39,799 nt of DNA from a virus (IMGVR_UViG_3300042691_019595:1-39799), one strand, 5' to 3'. Positions 15,811 through 21,669 are shown, counted from the stretch's first letter. Made by a program: numbers and translations. The notes: a model not told the origin generated them from the letters alone.

Positions 15811-16124
15811 GCGCGCCTCCACAGCATGGCGCGCTCGACCATGGCCGAGGCCAGCATCACCTGCGCGATGGCCTGCTCAATCACCAGACGGTGGTCGATG
15901 TCCAGCATCGCGCCCTTCGATCCAGCCACCACGTTGATCGGCATGTCGGCCAGCTCATCGATCACCTTGGCGAGGCGGTGCTTGGCGAGGCGCAGGTTGA
16001 TCGGGTCACCATCCACCGGCAACTGGTTCACCAGCCGCTCGCCGCGCGTCGGCAGGCGGGGCTGGGCCTCGTCCGTGTCGTTCAGGCCCGGCGGGCAGAA
16101 GCTCAGGACGTTCTCTTCCGACAT
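15807..16124 (-). CDS. Small protein of unknown function (105 residues), start after a structured leader
   Basis: I start at 16124 (AAGGAG six bases upstream), giving MSEENVLSFCPPGLNDTDEA, then RGERLVNQLPVDGDPINLRL and IDHRLVIEQAIAQVMLASAM. The rest is helical with an alanine/isoleucine-rich second half. The 156 bases upstream hold four hairpins, the last resembling a terminator, so expression may be controlled by attenuation. It is the first gene of the tight chain leading to the terminase. No domain is recognised. Confidence 0.68.
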   Translation of the reverse strand: MSEENVLSFCPPGLNDTDEAQPRLPTRGERLVNQLPVDGDPINLRLAKHRLAKVIDELADMPINVVAGSKGAMLDIDHRLVIEQAIAQVMLASAMVERAMLWRRA

Positions 16125-16139
16125 GCAAAACTCCTTGAG

Positions 16140-16174
16140 GAAAATGGCCCGGCGATCTGGTTTGCGCCGGGCCA
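16140..16174 (-). terminator. Terminator-like hairpin just before the 16124 start
   Basis: On the - strand TGGCCCGGCG (16174-16165) pairs perfectly with CGCCGGGCCA (16154-16145) around a 10-base loop, followed by TTTTCC. This has the form of a rho-independent terminator lying between two co-directional genes. It could separate the leftward early genes (17124-16281) from the later chain or act as an attenuator. Confidence 0.6.
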
Positions 16175-16253
16175 AGTCACGGCGTTGGGAGGACGCCCGT
16201 TGCTTCGGAAAGGGGTGACCAAAGCAACAGGGGCAGGATACCAATCCCGCCCC
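16145..16253 (-). ncRNA. Four-hairpin structured intergenic RNA element
   Basis: Read on the - strand, four consecutive inverted repeats occupy almost the whole gap between two genes. They are 16253-16230 (10 bp with one G-U pair, 4-base loop), 16228-16199 (GTTGCTT/AAGCAAC), 16197-16181 (5 bp GGCGT/ACGCC) and 16174-16145 (10 bp, terminator-like). The density of stems in a genome with almost no spare sequence suggests a functional leader or processed RNA. I do not recognise a known RNA family. Confidence 0.5.
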
Positions 16254-16280
16254 CGTCACATCAAAACAAAAGTGCGCAAG

Positions 16281-16703
16281 TCAGTGCAGGCAGGCAGGCT
16301 GCTCGGGCGTCTTCTCGTTGTCCTCGTCCTGCTGGCACGGCATCGCCTCCAGCGCGGCCTCGGTGATGGAGTAAACGTGCGACAGGGCCTTGTGCAGCAG
16401 CGTGTGCGCGATCTCCTCACGCTCCTCCGGCGTGGCGAAGGTGGACAGCGTGGTGATGTCCGTGCGCATGGCTTTCACCAGATTGTTCAGCGTTCCGCCC
16501 ATGGTATTGAGGGCCATCAGGCAGGGCGTCTTGAAGGACAGAACCTCCTTCAGGCGCTCCGGCGGCACCGGCTGGCCCGCGTCATTCTCCACGCCCACAT
16601 CCACCTGATAGATGCTGTCCAGCTCCAGCCCGGCGGGCGGCTCGGCCCCCACGCTCTTCAGGAACTCCGCCAGCTCCTTGCCGGTCATCTCGCGCTTAGA
16701 CAT
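16281..16703 (-). CDS. Small protein of unknown function (140 residues)
   Basis: Begins MSKREMTGKELAEFLKSVGA and continues LDSIYQVDVGVENDAGQPVP and RLKEVLSFKTPCLMALNTMG. The second half is helical (EEREEIAHTLLHKALSHVYS). The start overlaps the previous gene by 8 bases. The protein has no recognisable domain, membrane helix or catalytic motif. It is the last gene before the structured element and terminator at 16140-16253, so it may belong to an early leftward transcript with the gene at 17124. Confidence 0.68.
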   Translation of the reverse strand: MSKREMTGKELAEFLKSVGAEPPAGLELDSIYQVDVGVENDAGQPVPPERLKEVLSFKTPCLMALNTMGGTLNNLVKAMRTDITTLSTFATPEEREEIAHTLLHKALSHVYSITEAALEAMPCQQDEDNEKTPEQPACLH

Positions 16704-17124
16704 CAGCCACCTCCTTCTCGCTCAGGGCATACTCGGTCCGCAGCAGCTCCTGATCGAGCTGCGCCATGGCATTGATCGGCTTCACCATCAGCACCACGTG
16801 GCGCATCCAGCGGTCGAAGTCTTCCGGCGTCTTCCATGACGCCACCCAGCGCAGCACCGCGCGCAGGCCATAGAGCGGCTGGGGCGGATCGATGGACGCG
16901 CCGATCATGCCGCCATTGGCCCACGTCACCGCGCAGCCCGCCCACTGGTCGTCGCCGTCCGTCACTTGGATGTATGCCGGGCGATAGGCCTCGATGGCCT
17001 GCTCCGCCAGCTCGCGCTTCACCGCGCAGTAGCCGGTCCGGTCAGCCAGCTCGCGCTGCACCGCAGCCACCGCCCGCGCCTTGATGTCGCCACCCGGCGG
17101 GGTGGCCCAGATTTGTACCGTCAT
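16696..17124 (-). CDS. Unknown protein, first leftward gene of the divergent region
   Basis: The protein has 142 residues; the ATG at 17124 is preceded by GAGGAGA. It starts MTVQIWATPPGGDIKARAVA, followed by AYRPAYIQVTDGDDQWAGCA and LRAVLRWVASWKTPEDFDRW. The mixed alpha/beta composition with many tryptophans suggests a compact globular protein. It faces the + strand ribozyme-bearing genes across a 423-base intergenic region and is likely transcribed early from a divergent promoter. No family recognised. Confidence 0.68.
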   Translation of the reverse strand: MTVQIWATPPGGDIKARAVAAVQRELADRTGYCAVKRELAEQAIEAYRPAYIQVTDGDDQWAGCAVTWANGGMIGASIDPPQPLYGLRAVLRWVASWKTPEDFDRWMRHVVLMVKPINAMAQLDQELLRTEYALSEKEVADV

Positions 17125-17361
17125 CTTCAGGTCTCCTCTCCGCCGGAACCGCCCGGCGCAGGCACAAGTCTAGACGCCGGTCAACCGAAGAGCCACCCCT
17201 GAGCTATGCACTGAGCGGGAACCTGATCTGCGAGGGTGCCCGCTACCCATGGTGCCCAGACCCTTGCTGGCCGCTGGCGGCCCCTCTGAGGGCCTTGGTG
17301 GGCCATTGCAGTTTTTGCATACCACCGCGGCCTTCCCTAGCGTCAACACATATGCGTTGCG

Positions 17362-17378
17362 TGCATACCTGCTATGCA
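17362..17378. promoter_or_regulatory. Candidate operator dyad
   Basis: TGCATA-CCTGC-TATGCA is a perfect 6-bp inverted repeat with a 5-base centre. Its right half, CCTGCTATGC, recurs at 22332-22341 in the other divergent intergenic region. This looks like a regulator binding site; the regulator is unknown. Confidence 0.4.
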
Positions 17379-17388
17379 AAGTCTCTCG

Positions 17389-17417
17389 TTAACTTCGCTC
17401 TATGGAGCGGGCATATT
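17389..17417 (+). promoter_or_regulatory. Candidate sigma70-type promoter
   Basis: TTAACT (17389-17394) and CATATT (17412-17417) are separated by 17 bases, each matching 4 of 6 consensus positions. Transcription would start near 17424, about 40 bases before the first hammerhead. A TTGACA at 17448-17453 is a stronger -35 but has no matching -10. Confidence 0.35.
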
Positions 17418-17463
17418 TGGGTCTCGTTAGTGCATTGCTTCTGCTGATTGACATCGTGAGACA

Positions 17464-17531
17464 GATCGAAACCCCGCCGGGCGGCAACGCCCGTGCGCGG
17501 GTCCAGCCGTGAAGCGGCTGCTGATGAGATC
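17464..17531 (+). ncRNA. Type II hammerhead ribozyme, copy 1
   Basis: The order is stem II half GATC (17464-17467), GAAA (17468-17471), stem III 17472-17501, the GUC cleavage triplet (17501-17503), stem I CAGCCG/CGGCTG (17504-17509, 17515-17520) with loop TGAAG, CUGAUGA (17521-17527), and stem II half GATC (17528-17531). Stem III has 3, 3 and 6 bp separated by single-base bulges (17498, 17494) and a GCAA tetraloop (17484-17487). All core residues are present, including the A-U pair closing stem III. Predicted cleavage is after C17503. The element ends 6 bases before the AAGGAG ribosome site of the gene at 17548. Confidence 0.93.
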
Positions 17532-17547
17532 AACCAAGGAGACCACC

Positions 17548-17811
17548 ATGATAAAGCGCAGCAACAACTATCTCGCCACCTTCAAGTCCGTCAGTGATGA
17601 CGGCCACGGCATGGTCTGGCACGGCAAGGTCATAGAGGCCTTCAACTACGACGAGGCGCGCGACAAGGCGCTCGACGTAGCCAACGCGGAGCGCAAGCTC
17701 ATGTACTGCACGGTGCAGCGACTGCTGCGCCCTGAAGCGAACAAGTACCTCATCAAGAGCGGGCGCGACTTGTTCTTGCTGGACAGGCCGGGTGTCATGC
17801 CCGTCGCCTAA
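17548..17811 (+). CDS. Early protein of unknown function, bracketed by hammerhead ribozymes (87 residues)
   Basis: I start at 17548 because AAGGAGACCACC directly precedes the ATG; an in-frame ATG at 17509 would lie inside the ribozyme. The protein begins MIKRSNNYLATFKSVSDDGH, continues with the segment AFNYDEARDKALDVANAERK and ends LFLLDRPGVMPVA. Its alpha/beta pattern resembles small phage proteins that tag or bind other proteins, but no family is recognised. The second hammerhead begins 2 bases after its stop, so both ends of its RNA can be defined by self-cleavage. Expression would follow the early + promoter. Confidence 0.72.
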   Translation: MIKRSNNYLATFKSVSDDGHGMVWHGKVIEAFNYDEARDKALDVANAERKLMYCTVQRLLRPEANKYLIKSGRDLFLLDRPGVMPVA

Positions 17812-17813
17812 CA

Positions 17814-17865
17814 GATCGAAACCGGCGCGAGCCGGTCGCAGCGTGAGGCGCTGCCTGATGAGATC
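17814..17865 (+). ncRNA. Type II hammerhead ribozyme, copy 2
   Basis: The order is stem II half GATC (17814-17817), GAAA (17818-17821), stem III CCGGC/GCCGG with GCGA tetraloop (17822-17835), GUC (17835-17837), stem I GCAGCG/CGCTGC (17838-17843, 17849-17854) with loop TGAGG, CUGAUGA (17855-17861), and GATC (17862-17865). Stem I and stem III sequences differ from copy 1 yet pair perfectly, while core, GNRA loop, TGARG loop and GATC are kept. Predicted cleavage is after C17837. It lies between two early genes, 9 bases before the next Shine-Dalgarno core. Confidence 0.95.
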
Positions 17866-17885
17866 AGCAACCAAAGGAGACCACC

Positions 17886-18170
17886 ATGAACAAGCCCGTC
17901 CGCAACCCCGCCTACATGATCCCGGTTCAGTCCCACGCCTTCGGTCTTGCCGTGGCCTATGACGCCTATCAGGACGCCCTGAAGGTGCCATCCACCCAGC
18001 GTGGCTTCCTCGATTGGAACGGCATCGTGGTCTGGGGCTCTGCCTTGATGCAGCACCAAGAGTTCTTCGGCATCGAGATACTGCCCAAGGTGTCCGTCGA
18101 GCGCAGCGTGATCGAGGCGCGCGAGGTGCGCGACAAGCTGAACCCGCCCGTCATCGAGGCATCGTTCTGA
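17886..18170 (+). CDS. Early protein of unknown function downstream of hammerhead copy 2 (94 residues)
   Basis: The ATG at 17886 follows AAAGGAGACCACC. The protein begins MNKPVRNPAYMIPVQSHAFG, with DAYQDALKVPSTQRGFLDWN and IVVWGSALMQHQEFFGIEIL. It appears to be a small alpha/beta protein without membrane helices. Its mRNA 5' end is predicted to be created by ribozyme cleavage at 17837, leaving a stem I hairpin as the 5' cap-like structure. Its stop forms TGATG with the next gene. No family is recognised. Confidence 0.72.
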   Translation: MNKPVRNPAYMIPVQSHAFGLAVAYDAYQDALKVPSTQRGFLDWNGIVVWGSALMQHQEFFGIEILPKVSVERSVIEAREVRDKLNPPVIEASF

Positions 18171-18364
18171 TGGCCGCCGTGTTCTATGTCGTGCCATGGG
18201 GTGGATCGCTGGCGCAGGGCGGTGTGACGTTCAGCACGCTGGAGGAGGCCGTCAAACGCGCCCACGCCCGGCGTGACGCCACCGGCAAGCAATACCAAGT
18301 GATCAAGACCGAGATCGTCTGGCCAATCCTGATTGCCGACCTGCCCAAGGATGGGGGTGCGTGA
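18170..18364 (+). CDS. Small early protein (64 residues), unknown function
   Basis: ATG at 18170 overlaps the previous stop (TGATG), indicating coupled translation. The sequence MAAVFYVVPWGGSLAQGGVT continues TFSTLEEAVKRAHARRDATG and YQVIKTEIVWPILIADLPKD. The shape beta-helix-beta (YVVPW..., LEEAVKRAHAR, YQVIKTEIV) resembles small single-domain proteins of the DUF-type seen in phage early regions. No active-site motif is visible. Confidence 0.68.
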   Translation: MAAVFYVVPWGGSLAQGGVTFSTLEEAVKRAHARRDATGKQYQVIKTEIVWPILIADLPKDGGA

Positions 18365-18657
18365 TGGGCAACGGCATCACCGGGCGGGGCCGCCGAACCC
18401 GCGACAACTGGTACTATCTCGACAAGCTCCCGCCGCGCCTGCGGCTGGCGCTGTGCCACGCGGCCTTCACGTGGGACGCCAAGTGGTTCTACGACCGATG
18501 GAACAAAGGCAAGTCGGTGGACAGCCTGATCGCTGAGATCAAGCAGTCCGACCGGCACTGGGCCAGCAAGCCGGTCAAGACGCGGAAGGGCTTCAAGTGG
18601 ATGACCGAGCCCTCTCCGATGTGCCAGACAAAAGTGCCGCCTCTGTATCCCAAGTGA
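18364..18657 (+). CDS. Small basic early protein (97 residues), unknown function
   Basis: It begins at ATG 18364 in TGATG with the previous gene (a GTG at 18361 is also possible). The protein opens MGNGITGRGRRTRDNWYYLD and is followed by LPPRLRLALCHAAFTWDAKW and KGKSVDSLIAEIKQSDRHWA. It is rich in Arg, Lys and Trp and resembles small alphaproteobacterial phage proteins with the same LPPxLRxALxxAxxxWxA pattern. It may bind nucleic acid. It is the last coupled gene before the structured leader at 18658. Confidence 0.68.
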   Translation: MGNGITGRGRRTRDNWYYLDKLPPRLRLALCHAAFTWDAKWFYDRWNKGKSVDSLIAEIKQSDRHWASKPVKTRKGFKWMTEPSPMCQTKVPPLYPK

Positions 18658-18729
18658 CAGGAAACTCTTCCTGCATCCGGTGCGCCGGGTGCAGTGGGGG
18701 CAATCCTGCCCAACCCAATGGAGACCACC
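18658..18729 (+). ncRNA. Hairpin-rich leader of the DUF932 gene
   Basis: This contains CAGGAA/TTCCTG (18658-18663, 18668-18673), the 10-bp hairpin CTGCATCCGG/CCGGGTGCAG with UGCG loop (18671-18694), and GGGCA/TGCCC with ATCC loop (18698-18711). The first two share bases 18671-18673 and so compete. The end CAACCCAATGGAGACCACC matches the tail that follows both hammerheads. It lacks CUGAUGA and GAAA in hammerhead order, so it is not a third copy. Confidence 0.45.
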
Positions 18730-19608
18730 ATGACCTATATGCCCCGCGTCACGACCTTTGGCCGTCAGGCCGTCCGCATCGAGGCCCGCCCCGGCCAGTT
18801 CCTCGATCTCGACCAGCTCCGCTCGCTGGCTCCGGCGATCTTCGCCGAGCAGCCGCACGAGAGCCGCTCGGAGCGCTTCGCCCACATCCCCACCCACCAC
18901 ATGCTGGAGGCCCTGATCAAGGAGGGCTTCATGCCGACCGGCGTCAGGATCGGCGGCTCCAAGGACCCCGGCAAGCGCGCCTTCACCAAGCACATGATCC
19001 GACTGCGCCGGGTGGATGCCACGCCCTCGAAGGTCGGTGACCTGTTCCCCGAGGTGGTGCTGAAGAACGGCCATGACGGCACCTCGCAGTATCACCTGAT
19101 GGCTGGCCTGTTCCGCCTGATCTGCATGAACGGCATGGTCGCTCCCGACAGCCTCGTGGCGGACGTCAAGGTGCCGCACCGGGGCGATGCCATCGCCAAG
19201 GTGATCGAGGGCTCCTACACCGTGCTGGGCAGCTCCGGCGAGGTGCTGGAGCGGGCGCAGGAGATGAGCGCGGTGCAGCTCGCGCCGCGTGAGCAGCGCG
19301 CCTTCGCGCTGGCCGCCGCCGAGCTGCGCTTCGAGGCGGTGCCGGAGGCGATCAAGCAGGACCCCCTGCCGATCATTGGCCTGCGCCGCCGCGAGGACCA
19401 CGGCAATGATCTGTGGAAGGTGTTCAACCGGGCGCAGGAGAACCTGACCAAGGGCGGCCTCGAATACCGCGTGCCGTTCACCGACGAACGGGGCCGCGAG
19501 GACGTGATGAACCGCACCACGAGGCCGATCCAGTCGGTCGATGGCGACATCAAGATGAACCGCGCCCTCTGGGTGCTGGCCGAGGAGATGCGCAAGATCA
19601 AGGCCTGA
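18730..19608 (+). CDS. DUF932 family (phage/plasmid-like) protein
   Basis: The 292-residue protein starts at 18730 behind GGAGACCACC. Segments MEALIKEGF-type near residue 58 (HMLEALIKEGFMPTGVRIGG), then DLFPEVVLKNGHDGTSQYHL near 105, GLFRLICMNGMVAPDSLVAD and VPHRGDAIAKVIEG are characteristic of DUF932 proteins. Further along come LWKVFNRAQENLTKGGLEYR and NRALWVLAEEMRKIKA. This family is common on phages and plasmids and has a coat-like or DNA-modification-linked occurrence, but its function remains unproven. It ends the early + block and is followed by a strong terminator. Confidence 0.85.
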   Translation: MTYMPRVTTFGRQAVRIEARPGQFLDLDQLRSLAPAIFAEQPHESRSERFAHIPTHHMLEALIKEGFMPTGVRIGGSKDPGKRAFTKHMIRLRRVDATPSKVGDLFPEVVLKNGHDGTSQYHLMAGLFRLICMNGMVAPDSLVADVKVPHRGDAIAKVIEGSYTVLGSSGEVLERAQEMSAVQLAPREQRAFALAAAELRFEAVPEAIKQDPLPIIGLRRREDHGNDLWKVFNRAQENLTKGGLEYRVPFTDERGREDVMNRTTRPIQSVDGDIKMNRALWVLAEEMRKIKA

Positions 19609-19917
19609 CCTCTCGATCTGTCTCACGCACCAAAGGAAAGGGGGAGATGCCCAGCACCTCCCCCTTTTTGCGTTTACCGGCGAGACCCAAACCGGCACGC
19701 ACCCCACACAACTGACGGGTTGTCCCGCCACACCCAAGAGCCGAAGGACGGCAAACCTCAACGTCGAGAGCGGGCGGGACAGGCCGGACACTAGGCGATC
19801 CCGGCGCAGTCCTGCAAGCCCCAAGGCCCGCGCCTCAGAGAAGGCCGCTGGCGGCGTTTCTGGGGTTTCCGGCTCCCACCCTACCGGCCACCCCCGAGAT
19901 CGCCGCCCAGCGCCTTC
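19609..19917. other. Convergent intergenic region with terminator and unexplained 248-bp tail
   Basis: This lies between the ends of DUF932 (+) and VRR-NUC (-). It holds the terminator at 19637-19669. The rest (19670-19917) contains no convincing frame on either strand. It includes GGCCGCTGGCGGC at 19843-19855, a short palindrome-like motif also present at 17269-17281 and 31034-31046. Nothing else is recognised. Confidence 0.6.
19637..19669 (+). terminator. Strong rho-independent terminator, probably bidirectional
   Basis: AAAGGGGGAG (19637-19646) pairs perfectly with CTCCCCCTTT (19658-19667) around an 11-base loop, followed by TT. On the opposite strand the stem is followed by TTTCCTTT, so it can also stop leftward transcripts arriving from 19918. 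It separates the two convergent early blocks. Confidence 0.88.
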
Positions 19918-20379
19918 CTACGCGTGCTGCGGGGCCTTTGGACGGCGGGGCTTCGGGGGGATCACCTCGAAGCTGCCCCTGACCAGCAGACCGGCCATGC
20001 CGAGGCGCACGTCCTGCGGCCACCACTCCTGCAGGATGAGGATGGCATCGTCCATCGAGCGGGCCACCGCGTAGCGCCCGGTGGGCGACACGTCGAAGCG
20101 CGCTTTCCAGCCTTTTTGGGCGTCGGACAGGTGTTCGCCCTCGGCCTTGATCTCAAGGCAGTGCAGGTAGCCGGTGCGGGTGTCGTAGAGCAGGAAGTCC
20201 GGCACGCCGGGCTGGGTGCCCATGCTCTTGAGGATCGCCGCCGTGATCTTGTCCCGCTTCTCGCCATTGGGGGTATGCCACCACATCACGAACTTCGGTG
20301 CGGCGCGCACGAGCAACTGCGCAATCGAGCGGTGCAGCGTCTTCTCCGGCACCTTCAGCTTGCGCGTCCTGATCTTCAT
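19918..20379 (-). CDS. VRR-NUC domain nuclease
   Basis: I start at 20379 (ATGA with the upstream gene), giving 153 residues beginning MKIRTRKLKVPEKTLHRSIA. The PD-(D/E)XK core is visible: E12 region (PEKTLHRSIAQLL), HTPNGEKR at about 35-42, QPGVPDFLLYD with the Asp near 59, and CLEIKAEGEHLSDAQKGW with the ExK near 74-76. These match the VRR-NUC family, which cleaves branched or Holliday-type structures (single-domain phage forms act as dimers). It closes the - strand replication block and would process recombination intermediates together with the ERF protein. Confidence 0.9.
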   Translation of the reverse strand: MKIRTRKLKVPEKTLHRSIAQLLVRAAPKFVMWWHTPNGEKRDKITAAILKSMGTQPGVPDFLLYDTRTGYLHCLEIKAEGEHLSDAQKGWKARFDVSPTGRYAVARSMDDAILILQEWWPQDVRLGMAGLLVRGSFEVIPPKPRRPKAPQHA

Positions 20380-21041
20380 GTCCTGTTCCTCTCCTGCACA
20401 GCTTCCCAGTTTTCCTTCAGCCACTTCCTGAGCGTCTCGGTGGCGTCGGACGCGGAGGGCGGCTTCAGCTTCATCGCGCCCCGCACGGCCTCGAAGTCCT
20501 CGGCGGTCGGCGGCAGCAGCTCGTCGCGCTTGGTACGCTTCTGCGGCGCGGCGGGGTCATAGCCCAGCAGCTCCCGCACCTGCGCCTTGCGCCGCTCGCC
20601 CGGCGGCTGCTCGATCTGTTCCTCGACGCTCAACCGCCGGTAGCTGGTGGGTGCGGGCCGCACCGCCTCCAGCCGCCGCCGCCGGTCGCCCACCAGTTCG
20701 GCGATCTGGCCGATGCTGGGCAGGAACTTGGGGCTCCGCGCCACGAGGCCCTCGCGGCGATCCATGATCCAGTCCATCTCCTGCTGCGAGCAGGCGGCCA
20801 GCGCCTTCACCAGCTCCGCCACGTATTCCGGCGAGGCCCCGCGCTTGCCGTCAGGGTACGAGGTGAGGATGGTGTTCGCCATGTTGCGCGCCCGGTCCAG
20901 CCGCTGAATGTCCTGCAAGCTGAGCGCTGATGTCGGCGTGGACCCCGTCTGCAAACCGTGCGAGTTCGGCGTCGATGACGGCGTTGACGGCATCGAGGCT
21001 GCTGCGGATGGTGTGGGCAGGTTCTTGCTGACGTGTTCCAT
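20376..21041 (-). CDS. Probable replication accessory (helicase-loader-like) protein
   Basis: The ATG at 21041 has a good AAGGAAG ribosome site, so the 221-residue form is preferred although it overlaps the upstream gene by 191 bases. Residues 1-50 are Ser/Thr/Pro-rich. Then LDRARNMANTILTSYPDGKR, YVAELVKALAACSQQEMDWI and LVARSPKFLPSIGQIAELVG follow. The LxxxYPxxxxxPEYVAxLVxxLA...FLPSIxxI pattern recurs in phage proteins that sit next to replication initiators and may recruit or load the host DnaB helicase; that role is inferred. The C-terminal 60 residues are charged. Confidence 0.65.
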   Translation of the reverse strand: MEHVSKNLPTPSAAASMPSTPSSTPNSHGLQTGSTPTSALSLQDIQRLDRARNMANTILTSYPDGKRGASPEYVAELVKALAACSQQEMDWIMDRREGLVARSPKFLPSIGQIAELVGDRRRRLEAVRPAPTSYRRLSVEEQIEQPPGERRKAQVRELLGYDPAAPQKRTKRDELLPPTAEDFEAVRGAMKLKPPSASDATETLRKWLKENWEAVQERNRT

Positions 21042-21669
21042 GGTGGGGTCTTCCTTCTTCGATTGCCTTCATCATCCAGACGCGGAACGCTTGGTCCCAG
21101 TTCCGCTTCGTGGCCTTCTGCCCACTGGCGCTGGCCCAGTAAGCCTTGAACTTACCGAGTTCCCATTCCAGCCGGGAGGGGTCCGTTGCGCCGAGCGCCA
21201 TCAGGCTGTTGATGGTCTCGGGCTTGGGGCTCCAGTCATCCGGCAAAAGAGCCCCCCTCGCGCGCGCCTTATCTGTGGGTTCAGTTTTTGGTGTCTTTCC
21301 GTTTTTAGTAAGGGACGGTTTTACCGTCGCCGGTAATCCCGTCTCTGGTGCCGGAGACGGGATTTCCGTCTGCGGCTGCCGGGGGGTGTCGAGGACCACG
21401 TAGTGGTAGCCCTGCAGGGTGCCGTCCTCGGCTCTGACCTCCTCGCGGATGATCCACCCGGCCTCGATCAGCTCGCGCACGAGCTGCTGGCCCTTCTCAC
21501 GGCCCACCCCGCCCGCCCGGCTGATGTCGCCGGGCTGAACCACCCAGTCATCCGGCTTGGACAGCAGGTAGCCCAAGCACCAGCGCGCACCGATGCTCAG
21601 GCGCTGATCGGTGAACACCTCGTTGGGCATCACCGAGAACTGTGACGTGCGGCGCTTCCTGACAATCAT
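20851..21669 (-). CDS. Winged-helix replication-initiator-type protein
   Basis: This 272-residue protein starts at 21669 in ATGA with the gene before. Residues about 10-90 are a winged helix-turn-helix (NEVFTDQRLSIGARWCLGYL, then DISRAGGVGREKGQQLVREL and EAGWIIREEVRAEDGTLQGY), the organisation found in phage replication initiators and DnaT/DnaD-like proteins. A linker follows (residues 95-140), then WSPKPETINSLMALGATDPS and FKAYWASASGQKATKRNWDQ, a C-terminal helical region that matches the DnaT-type DNA-binding end (RNWDQAFRVWM). It probably opens or marks the origin. The last 63 codons overlap the following gene. Confidence 0.75.
   Translation of the reverse strand: MIVRKRRTSQFSVMPNEVFTDQRLSIGARWCLGYLLSKPDDWVVQPGDISRAGGVGREKGQQLVRELIEAGWIIREEVRAEDGTLQGYHYVVLDTPRQPQTEIPSPAPETGLPATVKPSLTKNGKTPKTEPTDKARARGALLPDDWSPKPETINSLMALGATDPSRLEWELGKFKAYWASASGQKATKRNWDQAFRVWMMKAIEEGRPHHGTRQQEPAHTIRSSLDAVNAVIDAELARFADGVHADISAQLAGHSAAGPGAQHGEHHPHLVP

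Larger units (their letters stand above)
17125..17463. promoter_or_regulatory. Divergent intergenic control region
   Basis: About 340 non-coding bases separate a leftward gene (start 17124) from the first hammerhead. The part after 17300 is clearly more AT-rich than its surroundings. It contains the dyad described at 17362-17378, further copies of GCTATGCA (17203-17210) and TGCATACC (17316-17323), and a candidate + strand promoter at 17389-17417. A TTGACG on the - strand (17346-17341) may belong to the leftward promoter, although its spacing to the nearest TATGCA (19) is long. No open frame here looks real. Confidence 0.6.

Noticed and set aside
18658-18729. Third hammerhead ribozyme
   Set aside because: A GAAA and hairpins are present, but CUGAUGA and the cleavage triplet are absent in the needed order.
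18184-19824. 546-residue - strand frame
   Set aside because: Antisense to DUF932 and the small early genes, including the terminator; the + strand has clear motifs and ribosome sites.
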